Shown piece after piece: positions 26,167 to 33,633 of a stretch of 64,000 nt of DNA. Location: positions 39,916-103,915 of the forward strand of contig CAIVAT010000013.1 in the NCBI GenBank assembly GCA_903903985.1, given 5' to 3'. The stretch's first letter is position 1. Every line of letters starts with the position of its first letter. A program made the position numbers and the translations under genes. The DNA is from an uncultured Bacteroidales bacterium. Lineage in GTDB: Bacteria > Bacteroidota > Bacteroidia > Bacteroidales > FEN-979. The notes below the pieces were generated by a model, which was not told the DNA's origin, did not search any database, and was given only the letters and a program-made list of their open reading frames with translations.

Positions 26167-27552
26167 TTATTTATGAAACTTCCTGATAAACTCCTCCACT
26201 TCCGGCACCCCCCCCTGGTAGATCAAATAGCCATTGTAAGGCTCTCGCGGAGTGATTTCGCTGTTGATGGGCGTGAGCATGATCTCTTTCACTTTGGCCA
26301 GGTCTGAGGTCTGCCCCAGAGCCCAGCTGAGTTTGATAAAAGCGGTTTCCGGAAGCATGTTCTCGGCTGGAATAATTCCCTTTGCCATGAGGTCGCGCCC
26401 GGTATCATAAACAAACATATGAACGTATCCCCATAACGTTTGTACCGTCATATAAATGGCGACGCCTTTTGCGATGGCCCGTTCGATGGCCGGGTAAATC
26501 GGTTTGTTGACATGCCCCAGACCGGTGCCGATGATGATGATCCCTTTGTAACCCGCATCCACCAAAGCATCAATCACATCGGGTTGCATGTTGGTGTAAT
26601 AGTAAATCATGGTGACCTTTTCCTCATAATATGGCAGGATCGTGACCTTGCGGTCGGTACGCCGGCGTTGATAATCCTGCTTGATCGGAACCACACCCTG
26701 CCTGCTGACTGTGGCAATCGGGGTATCGCCTATGGTACGAAACGTGGATCGGTAGGAAGAATGCATTTTCCGTACCCGGGTACCTTTATGAAGGAACCCG
26801 TATTCGTCGGAAGTCGGACCGAACATACAGACCATAACTTCCGCAATATCACCATGCGCCGCAGCAGTGGCAGCATGCATCAGGTTCAGCGCCGCATCGG
26901 AACTCGGGCGGTCGGAGGAACGCTGCGAACCAACCAGCACGATCGGTACCGGTGAGTTTTGAACCATGAAGGTGAGCGCTGCTGAAGTGTAATGCAATGT
27001 GTCGGTTCCATGCCCGATGATGATGCCGTCGATGCCTTTTTCAATTTCATTTCCGATGGCGATGGCAAGCTTTTTGTACTGGTCAGGTCCCATGTTTTCA
27101 CTGAACACCGCAAAAAGTTTCTCTGTTGTCAGGTTGCAGATATCGGCCAGTTCCGGAACAGCTCCGTACAATTCACCGGGTGAAAACGCCGGGATTACGG
27201 CACCGGTGCGATAGTCGAGCCTGGAGGCAATGGTACCGCCGGTCCCTAAAAGTTTCACATTGGGTTTATCCTTTGAATATGGAAATTCCTTTTCGGGAAT
27301 TTTATAAATCGCTTTCTTATATCCAAGTTCCGTGATACCTGTGATGCCCTGGATGTCGACCCCGATGTTATATCCCGTGAAAATCTTTAACACTAAATGT
27401 TTGTCGTCTGTATTCTCAGCCCTGGGAAGGATGGTGCCTTCAAAAACTCCCCGGCTGCTGTCAACCCTTACTTTGGCCCAAACCCGGGCGTTGAACTTTT
27501 GCAGTACTGCGAGTGAGCGTCCTTTGTATCCCTGGAAAATATCTTCAGTCAT
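26167..27552 (-). CDS. gatD: Glu-tRNA(Gln) amidotransferase subunit D (archaeal type)
   Basis: A 461-residue glutaminase subunit that releases ammonia from glutamine or asparagine for amidation of Glu-tRNA(Gln) by GatE. A beta-barrel N-terminal domain (about 1-90: FNARVWAKVRV, NIGVDIQGI) absent from ordinary L-asparaginases precedes the asparaginase fold. Catalytic motifs are TGGTIAS (Thr104/Thr107) and HGTDT (181-185), then SSDRPSSDAALN. The N-terminal domain, the length and the neighbouring gatE decide for GatD over AnsA. GatDE is regarded as an archaeal system, so its presence here suggests lateral transfer or an under-reported bacterial lineage. The order is gatE, octamer array, gatD. Confidence 0.9.
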   Translation of the reverse strand: MTEDIFQGYKGRSLAVLQKFNARVWAKVRVDSSRGVFEGTILPRAENTDDKHLVLKIFTGYNIGVDIQGITGITELGYKKAIYKIPEKEFPYSKDKPNVKLLGTGGTIASRLDYRTGAVIPAFSPGELYGAVPELADICNLTTEKLFAVFSENMGPDQYKKLAIAIGNEIEKGIDGIIIGHGTDTLHYTSAALTFMVQNSPVPIVLVGSQRSSDRPSSDAALNLMHAATAAAHGDIAEVMVCMFGPTSDEYGFLHKGTRVRKMHSSYRSTFRTIGDTPIATVSRQGVVPIKQDYQRRRTDRKVTILPYYEEKVTMIYYYTNMQPDVIDALVDAGYKGIIIIGTGLGHVNKPIYPAIERAIAKGVAIYMTVQTLWGYVHMFVYDTGRDLMAKGIIPAENMLPETAFIKLSWALGQTSDLAKVKEIMLTPINSEITPREPYNGYLIYQGGVPEVEEFIRKFHK

Positions 27553-27573
27553 GATTGGTAGTTAATGCGTTAC

Positions 27574-27600
27574 AATTGACAAATGACGAATGACGATTGA
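27574..27600. repeat. Short 7/8-bp repeats upstream of gatD
   Basis: AATTGAC, AAATGACG, AATGACG and ATTGA follow one another between the gatD start and the octamer array. Confidence 0.5.
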
Positions 27601-27627
27601 AAAGTGGCAGTGCAGGAAAGGGTCCTA

Positions 27628-27691
27628 TTACCCTGTCACCCTGTTACCTTGTTACCCTGTTACCCTGTTACCCTGTTACCCTGTTACCCTG
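27628..27691. repeat. Octamer array (TYACCCTG), 8 units, between gatE and gatD
   Basis: Eight 8-bp units, mostly TTACCCTG with one TCACCCTG and one TTACCTTG, end 19 bp from the gatE stop codon. They separate two genes whose products form one complex. Confidence 0.93.
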
Positions 27692-27710
27692 TTACTTTTA
27701 CATTTTAAAC

Positions 27711-29675
27711 TTACTTAAAGCTGATCTCCCTGCTCAGTTCGCTCAGCGACATATTCCCTGTGGCCTGTTTGCTCAGGTTTCCCATGACCCACCGCAGACC
27801 GGCCGAATCATCATGTGAGGTTCTGATCTCTTTGTACTTCTTAACAAGGTATGGCACTTTTGCAAGAATATTTTCTCTGGTGACTTCTTTAAAATTGAGG
27901 GTGATCAGGATGGAATCAAAATCCATCTTCGGGTGCTGATAAAGATGGAACAGCATGGCTTTGGCAATCACCGGATCTATCTTTCGGTTGACAAGGAAAT
28001 GCAGCAATTCGTAAATTTTTTCATACGAAAAATCAGGCAGTGACGGGTACTGGCCCTCCAGGTGTTTTAACGTATGCGCCAGCAATACGGATGTAAAACG
28101 TGCAGGAACCTTCAACTCCACCTGGACTTTTTCAAGCAATGAAACTAAATTATTCGCCAGAAGGTAGCTGTGTGTATCCTCCGGGACATTCCAGCCGATC
28201 AGTTGGGCAACACGTTCAGACACCAGTTTGGGAAGTCGTTTCATGGCTTCATCAATCTCATCGTCTTCAAGCGGGATGGGTGCTGAATCTGTATCAGGAT
28301 ACATGCGGTCGGCCCCGGGTAAAACGCGTTCAAAAATGGTGGTACCATCCTCAAATGATTTCCGTGTTTCATTCGGGACTCCGGTAAAAGCCAGCCTGCA
28401 GCGCTCTTCAATAGTTTCCAGGGCGGTCTTGATATCATCATCAGGGCCCCAGAAAATCAATTGCGCATCGTTTTCCTTGCTGCCAAGCAACGATTGAACC
28501 TTCGTCCAGGCTTTTTCACCCACTACATCCTCAAACATTTCGGAGTGTACCATGTTGGGTTTTTCAATACATGCGATTACCTTCAACCTGTCGGAGAAAT
28601 CATCAGCGAACATTTTGCCCGGTTGTGTGAAGTGCGACAATATCCCATGGAATCCGGGCAGGTTGACCAGAAAGACTTTGAGTGTCGGGTTCTTCGGGAC
28701 TCCGAAGTTTTCCAGTTTGAAGTCCTTTGCCTTTGCCTCCCTGGCGAAAATCTTCCAATTTGCCTGGTCTTTAACTGATTTCAACAGGAGATCCCTGATC
28801 GCCAGCAACGCCCACTGACGGTATGCTTCATTATGTGTAAGTTCCGGCATCCAGCTGTTGTGGGCCACTCCCTTGATCTCTACGCGCGTCCCTCCTTTGC
28901 AACTTACATTTACGTCAGCCCTGGTAGACCCGACTCCCCTTCGCACCTTGCCGGTGCTGCGATTTAAAAACCGGATATAATCAGCACCCTCTTTCACCTC
29001 ATCGGGATTTTTAAACTCAGGATAGGTGACAGTTTCTATCAGGGGCATTCCAAGGCGGTCGGTACGATAAATCCGTGTATGACCGATATCGGAAACTTCC
29101 CTGCAGGAATCCTCCTCCAGGCTGAGCTGGATCAGGCGTACCTTTTTATTTTTCAACTGGATTTCACCCTCGATCCCGATGATGGCTGTTCGCTGAAAAC
29201 CAGTAGGAATTGAACCATCAAGGTATTGTTTACGGGTAATATGTACCTCTCCCACCACCCGCATCTTCGAAAGCAGCGAGAGGTCGATGGAGTGTGAAAG
29301 CGCTTCCCTGTTGAGCAGGAACGGGGGTGTATCATCGACATCATAGGTGCATGCCGTTTCATTTTTTATCCGGTAGATGATGTTTTTCCGGGTCCTGAAT
29401 TCCATCAGGGCGGTTCCATCATATTCCCCGAGTTCGCTCAGTGTAGGCCGCATATGGCGGATCAGCTCTGCATCAAAATCATCCGCTTTCTGGAAAATTC
29501 CGGCGGGGCAGTGGCAAAAAAGTTTTTCTTTGGTTTTCAGTTGCTGGTGAACTTCCAGTCCCGACATAAAACCGATCCGGTCATAATCGGCCTGGGTTGC
29601 ATTTTTCCGTGGAACATATCCTGTTTTTTGCTGGGTTTCGGCGTGGTTGCGCCTGGCATCGAAAATTTGTTTCAT
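27711..29675 (-). CDS. gatE: Glu-tRNA(Gln) amidotransferase subunit E (archaeal type)
   Basis: A 654-residue kinase/amidotransferase subunit that phosphorylates and amidates Glu-tRNA(Gln). The N-terminal GatB-like core shows GLEVHQQLKTKEKLFCHCP, HMRPTLSELGEYDGTALMEF, FQRTAIIG, LEEDSCREV, DRLGMPLIETVT and RRGVGSTRADVNVS. An insert (about residues 280-410) matches the AspRS-like domain present in GatE but not GatB, followed by GVPNETRKSFEDGTT and GADRMYPDTDSAPI. The C-terminal YqeY-like tail ends GNMSLSELSREISFK. All diagnostic GatE parts are present. The gene is transcribed towards gatD. Confidence 0.92.
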   Translation of the reverse strand: MKQIFDARRNHAETQQKTGYVPRKNATQADYDRIGFMSGLEVHQQLKTKEKLFCHCPAGIFQKADDFDAELIRHMRPTLSELGEYDGTALMEFRTRKNIIYRIKNETACTYDVDDTPPFLLNREALSHSIDLSLLSKMRVVGEVHITRKQYLDGSIPTGFQRTAIIGIEGEIQLKNKKVRLIQLSLEEDSCREVSDIGHTRIYRTDRLGMPLIETVTYPEFKNPDEVKEGADYIRFLNRSTGKVRRGVGSTRADVNVSCKGGTRVEIKGVAHNSWMPELTHNEAYRQWALLAIRDLLLKSVKDQANWKIFAREAKAKDFKLENFGVPKNPTLKVFLVNLPGFHGILSHFTQPGKMFADDFSDRLKVIACIEKPNMVHSEMFEDVVGEKAWTKVQSLLGSKENDAQLIFWGPDDDIKTALETIEERCRLAFTGVPNETRKSFEDGTTIFERVLPGADRMYPDTDSAPIPLEDDEIDEAMKRLPKLVSERVAQLIGWNVPEDTHSYLLANNLVSLLEKVQVELKVPARFTSVLLAHTLKHLEGQYPSLPDFSYEKIYELLHFLVNRKIDPVIAKAMLFHLYQHPKMDFDSILITLNFKEVTRENILAKVPYLVKKYKEIRTSHDDSAGLRWVMGNLSKQATGNMSLSELSREISFK

Positions 29676-29770
29676 TGTTTAGCATGAATAGTGAAAAGAG
29701 TGCTCAAATTTACCCATTTTGTAAATACCCCGGATGCATTGTTCATTATTTTTGGTAACATTGACTTTAG

Positions 29771-29778
29771 TATCTTTG
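29771..29778 (+). promoter_or_regulatory. Candidate -7 element for the LptA/OstA-like gene
   Basis: TATCTTTG fits TAnnTTTG 18 bp before the chosen start at 29797. A second match, TATTTTTG, lies at 29747-29754. Their position favours the inner start codon over the distal ATG at 29734. Confidence 0.4.
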
Positions 29779-29796
29779 TGCCTCCATTCCGAATCC

Positions 29797-31311
29797 ATGA
29801 AAAGCATCGTGCGCTATATTTTTCTCATTCCTTTGCTTTTGAATTTCAATGGACATTCACAGGAAAAAGAAAAGACAAAAATCCAATATTCAGGGAACAT
29901 TTGGGAATTTAATAAAGATGTTTACCCCGATGGGCCGAGGATCCTTGGGAATGTAGTCATGAACCACGACAGTGCTTTTTTATACTGCGACAGTGCCTAT
30001 GTGAATGAATTGGAAAACAAGGTGATCGCCTACAGCAATGTGCGTATAAAACTGAGCGATACACTGAACCTGTACAGCGATTCACTCAGGTATGACGGGA
30101 ATACAAAGATCGCCAATGCATACAGCAATGTCAGGCTGATTGATAATCAAACGATCCTGACCACCGACACGCTGAATTATAACCGGAATACCCAGATCGC
30201 CCAGTACGATTATTGGGGAAAAATCGTGAATGATAAAAACAACATGGTCAGCCGTCATGGATATTACTTCACGGATAAAAAGGAGTTTTTCTTCAAGGAA
30301 AAGGTGATCATGATCAACCCCGATTACAATATGTATTCAGATACCCTGATGTACAACACGGTAACGGAAACTTCCTATTTCTACGGGCCCTCGCATATCA
30401 TCAGCAAAGACAAAAAGGACTCGATTTATTGTGAAAACGGGTGGTATGATACAAGGCTCGACGTTGCCCGCTTCCGTGAACGGGCCCGTATTTATCATGA
30501 ATCGACATTCCTTACCGGCGACAGTATGTATTATGAACGAAAGAACGGATACGGGCAGGTGTTTCGCAAAGCATTGATGCTCGATACTGTTCAGAATATC
30601 ATGTTGATGGGGAATTATGGCGAGATGCAGCGCAGCAAGGGGTTTGCATTTATGACCGATAGCGCTGTCAGTGTTTTGTTTGATAAAAATGATTCGTTGT
30701 TTATGCATGCCGACACGGTCAGGGCAACATTCGATTCTGCCCAGAACATCCAGGCAGTTTTCAGTTTCTATAAAGTGAAATTTTTCCGTCACGACCTCCA
30801 GGGGATGTGCGATTCATTGATCTACCACGGTAAGGATTCAACCATGACGATGTATCATGAACCTGTAACCTGGTCGGACATGAACCAGCTATCGGCCGAT
30901 TCCATCAAACTCACCATGCGCCATGGACAGGCCGATTCGTTGAAGCTGTACAGCTCGGCTTTCATTGTATCCAGGGATGACACCGTAAGTTATAACCAGA
31001 TCAAGGGTAGATTGATCCTTGCCAAATTCCGCAACAACGAACTATACAAGATCAACGTCATCGGGAATGCACAGACACTTTATTTCGCGAGAGCGGAAGA
31101 CAAAAGCCTCATAGGGATTAACATGACGGTATCAAGCGACATGCTGATCTTCCTAGACAAAAACCAGTTGAAATCCATTACTTATATCAAGAAACCGGAG
31201 GCTCACCTTTATCCTGAAAAGTCAATCCCACAAAATGAACGAAAACTGAAGAATTTCAAATGGCTCGAAAACCGAAGGCCACTGGAGAAGAAGGATATTT
31301 TCGTTTGGTGA
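29797..31311 (+). CDS. LptA/OstA-like periplasmic protein
   Basis: About 504 residues when started at MKSIVRYIFL, which gives a clean signal peptide (ending NGHSQ). The mature part is built of OstA-like repeated strands (GPRILGNVVMNHDSAFLYCDSAYVN, SDTLNLYSDSLRYDG, DTLNYNRNTQIAQY) that form the curved beta-jellyroll used by LptA/LptC/LptD-N to guide lipopolysaccharide across the periplasm. It is longer than E. coli LptA (185 residues), as is usual in Bacteroidota. It probably works with the LptD-like protein encoded at 33.6 kb and the permease at 48.8 kb. Confidence 0.82.
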   Translation: MKSIVRYIFLIPLLLNFNGHSQEKEKTKIQYSGNIWEFNKDVYPDGPRILGNVVMNHDSAFLYCDSAYVNELENKVIAYSNVRIKLSDTLNLYSDSLRYDGNTKIANAYSNVRLIDNQTILTTDTLNYNRNTQIAQYDYWGKIVNDKNNMVSRHGYYFTDKKEFFFKEKVIMINPDYNMYSDTLMYNTVTETSYFYGPSHIISKDKKDSIYCENGWYDTRLDVARFRERARIYHESTFLTGDSMYYERKNGYGQVFRKALMLDTVQNIMLMGNYGEMQRSKGFAFMTDSAVSVLFDKNDSLFMHADTVRATFDSAQNIQAVFSFYKVKFFRHDLQGMCDSLIYHGKDSTMTMYHEPVTWSDMNQLSADSIKLTMRHGQADSLKLYSSAFIVSRDDTVSYNQIKGRLILAKFRNNELYKINVIGNAQTLYFARAEDKSLIGINMTVSSDMLIFLDKNQLKSITYIKKPEAHLYPEKSIPQNERKLKNFKWLENRRPLEKKDIFVW

Positions 31312-31313
31312 AA

Positions 31314-31341
31314 GAGATGTGAGAAGTGAGAAGTAAGGCGT
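31314..31341. repeat. Heptamer array after OstA-like gene
   Basis: Four 7-mers (GAGATGT, GAGAAGT, GAGAAGT, AAGGCGT) start 2 bp after the stop codon. Confidence 0.7.
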
Positions 31342-31378
31342 GAATCGGTTTTTGCGGATGAACCTGAAATGTTACAGG

Positions 31379-32344
31379 TTAAAAAACAGATACCTTAACG
31401 TATTTCGACGGATTGGCTTTAATGTCCGCAAGAAGAAGATTCAAATCCCGGGCAGCTTTTTCCACCTCTTTATAGAGTTGCTCATTGCTGAGCAGCTGGC
31501 CAAGAGATCCTTCGCCTTTATTGATTTTCAACAGAAGCGAATCAAGGTCGGTGATGGCCTTATTCACCTGGGCAAGGGTATTGGGGATCCGGGCCTTTGT
31601 AAGTGAATCGCTGAGATTTGAAAAATTCGTAAGAATATTGGTGATTTTATCGTTATTCTGTTTCAGGTTGCTGCTGATGGACTCAACATTGGTAATGATC
31701 TCCGACAGGTTATTTCGCTGTGAACTCATCAGGGTGTCAAGGTTGTGCGTTGCACTTGCAATATTTCCAAGGGTTTGTTTCACATGTTCAATGGCCTCCA
31801 CAAGGTTTTCACGGGTGTTCTTGTTGAGTACCTGTTGAACTATCACGGCAATGCTGTCGATGGAGCCGATCAGGTTCTCAGCCTTTACCTTCAATGGCAG
31901 CAGTTGCTTATTTACTTCCTGCCCTAGGGTCGCCTCGATTTGCGACAGCAGTGTATCTCCGCTTGCGGCCAGTTCCCTGGCATTACCCGGAATGATTTCG
32001 ACTTCAGGAGATCCAAGCAGGCTTGAACTGAAAATACGGGCACTCGAATTTTTTGCAATCGGATAATCACCCAGGATATAAAGTTCCACGATGATTTTGG
32101 ATGGGTCATTCGGGTTGAAATAGAGCTTTTTAACCTGTCCGACCTTCAACCCCTTGATTGAAACCGGATTAGCAGCAACAAGACCGTTTACCTGGTCATA
32201 CACCGCGTAAAAGGTGCGGCTGGTTTTGAGCAGTTCCAACCCTTTCAGGTACATCAGTCCCCAAATAAGAATTGCGGTTGCTACCACAAAGATGAAGCCG
32301 ACTTTTATCTCTTTCCTGATTTTCACTGCAATGATTTTATGCAA
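31379..32344 (-). CDS. MlaD/MCE-domain lipid transport protein
   Basis: A 321-residue inner-membrane-anchored protein. One N-terminal membrane helix (KVGFIFVVATAILIWGLMYL, about residues 13-33) precedes a MCE domain (about 38-120: YAVYDQVNGLVAANPVSIKGLKVGQVKKL, SSSLLGSPEVEIIPG). A long helical, coiled-coil region follows (about 140-290). This is the substrate-binding part of an Mla-type phospholipid ABC transporter; the ATPase and permease genes are not in the window. It lies 17 bp after the amidase gene on the same strand, so both probably share a transcript and an envelope-maintenance role. Confidence 0.9.
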   Translation of the reverse strand: MHKIIAVKIRKEIKVGFIFVVATAILIWGLMYLKGLELLKTSRTFYAVYDQVNGLVAANPVSIKGLKVGQVKKLYFNPNDPSKIIVELYILGDYPIAKNSSARIFSSSLLGSPEVEIIPGNARELAASGDTLLSQIEATLGQEVNKQLLPLKVKAENLIGSIDSIAVIVQQVLNKNTRENLVEAIEHVKQTLGNIASATHNLDTLMSSQRNNLSEIITNVESISSNLKQNNDKITNILTNFSNLSDSLTKARIPNTLAQVNKAITDLDSLLLKINKGEGSLGQLLSNEQLYKEVEKAARDLNLLLADIKANPSKYVKVSVF

Positions 32345-32361
32345 ACTTACAAATAAAAATT

Positions 32362-33474
32362 TTACTCCCTCATCAACTTGTCAGCTTCGGACTGAGGGAT
32401 TCGTTCCCCGTTCCGGAAGATCACGATGAAAGCGTCCCTGATTCCTTTCTCTTTTACGGTTGCCAGGATATGAAGTGCACCAGGCAGATCAGCCTCATCG
32501 CCAACAGTATACTTAAACATTCCTCCATGCCGGTACATTTTCACATCTTTGAACCGGGAGAATTTTGGGGCATTGACTCCCAGTTCCCTGGTTTCGGCCG
32601 CAATTTGAACCCGGTAAGAGAGTTTATCAGGCACTTCAACCTCCTTCGGCTCCGGTGTTGTTTTTACAGGAGGAAAAACTTTTGGTTCGGTTTCAGTTTT
32701 ATTAACCTGTTCCAACCCGGCTATTTCCTTAAATGCCCTGTATATGGCCGCTGCAATATAGTCCTGTCCCTTTTCTGATATTAAAAACTTTTCCTCCTCC
32801 GGGTTGCTGATGTAACCTGTTTCAACCAAAACACTGGGCATGGTGGTTTTATACAATACCAGGAAGCCTGCCTGACGCACACCACGGTTATTCACTCCGC
32901 CACGTTCAACAATTTGTTTCTGGATTGCTGCTGCAAAATCGGTGCTTTTATCAAGATTTGAATTCTGGTTCAACGAAAAAATGATATAGGATTCATCCGA
33001 ATTCGGATCAAATCCATTGTAGGAAGACTGGTAGTCGGATTCAAGAAGGATGGCGGAATTTTCAAGTTTTGCAATGTTCAGGTTCGCCGCCGATTTATGC
33101 AAACCCATCACGTAGGTTTCAGCCCCCTTCAGTGTATGATTATTGTTGGCATTGCAATGGATCGAAATAAAAAGGTCAGCCTTTTGTTCATTGGCCAAAC
33201 CTGCCCTGCGGTAAAGTTCAACGAAATTATCCTTGTCACGAGTATAAATCACCCGAACACCCTGTGAGAGATCCCGGATCATCTTTCCAAGCTTCAATGC
33301 GATGGCCAGGTTGATGTTCTTTTCCCTTGACTGTTTCCCCAGCGCCCCGGGGTCATGCCCGCCATGCCCGGCATCGATCACAACGGTGTGAATAATGCCC
33401 TGCTGCTGCGCTTGCAAGGAGCCAAACAGTATAAAGCAGATCAGCATCGGCAAACACCTGATAGAACGCGGCAT
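32362..33474 (-). CDS. N-acetylmuramoyl-L-alanine amidase (Amidase_3) with C-terminal SPOR-like region
   Basis: About 370 residues when started at MPRSIRCL, which leaves a signal peptide ending GSLQAQ. The zinc amidase domain is clear: VVIDAGHGGHDPGA (first His), REKNINLAIALKLG (Glu), FISIHCNAN (second His) and VLVETGYISNPEEE with the catalytic Glu. It cleaves the bond between N-acetylmuramic acid and L-alanine in peptidoglycan. The C-terminal 80 residues (YRVQIAAETRELG... YRHGGMFKYTVGDEAD) resemble a SPOR domain, which targets septal peptidoglycan. It is upstream of mlaD in the same operon and divergent from the LptD-like gene. Confidence 0.88.
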   Translation of the reverse strand: MPRSIRCLPMLICFILFGSLQAQQQGIIHTVVIDAGHGGHDPGALGKQSREKNINLAIALKLGKMIRDLSQGVRVIYTRDKDNFVELYRRAGLANEQKADLFISIHCNANNNHTLKGAETYVMGLHKSAANLNIAKLENSAILLESDYQSSYNGFDPNSDESYIIFSLNQNSNLDKSTDFAAAIQKQIVERGGVNNRGVRQAGFLVLYKTTMPSVLVETGYISNPEEEKFLISEKGQDYIAAAIYRAFKEIAGLEQVNKTETEPKVFPPVKTTPEPKEVEVPDKLSYRVQIAAETRELGVNAPKFSRFKDVKMYRHGGMFKYTVGDEADLPGALHILATVKEKGIRDAFIVIFRNGERIPQSEADKLMRE

Positions 33475-33633
33475 TCGTGGTTGGAGATTGTTAAAGTATC
33501 TTAAAAAAGGCAAGGGTCTCAATAATTTTGATTAGTTTTGGAGCCCGAAGAATAACGGTCTTCAACGCCTTTTTATTCTGAATTTTTACAGTAAACAAAG
33601 ATAGAATATTAACCTCAGAATTCAGAAAAGAAG

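Noticed and set aside
26167..27552. Ordinary L-asparaginase
   Set aside because: A GatD-type N-terminal domain of about 90 residues and the adjacent gatE gene argue for GatD.
27711..29675. GatB of the bacterial GatCAB complex
   Set aside because: The AspRS-like insert, the length of 654 residues and the lack of gatA/gatC neighbours fit GatE instead.
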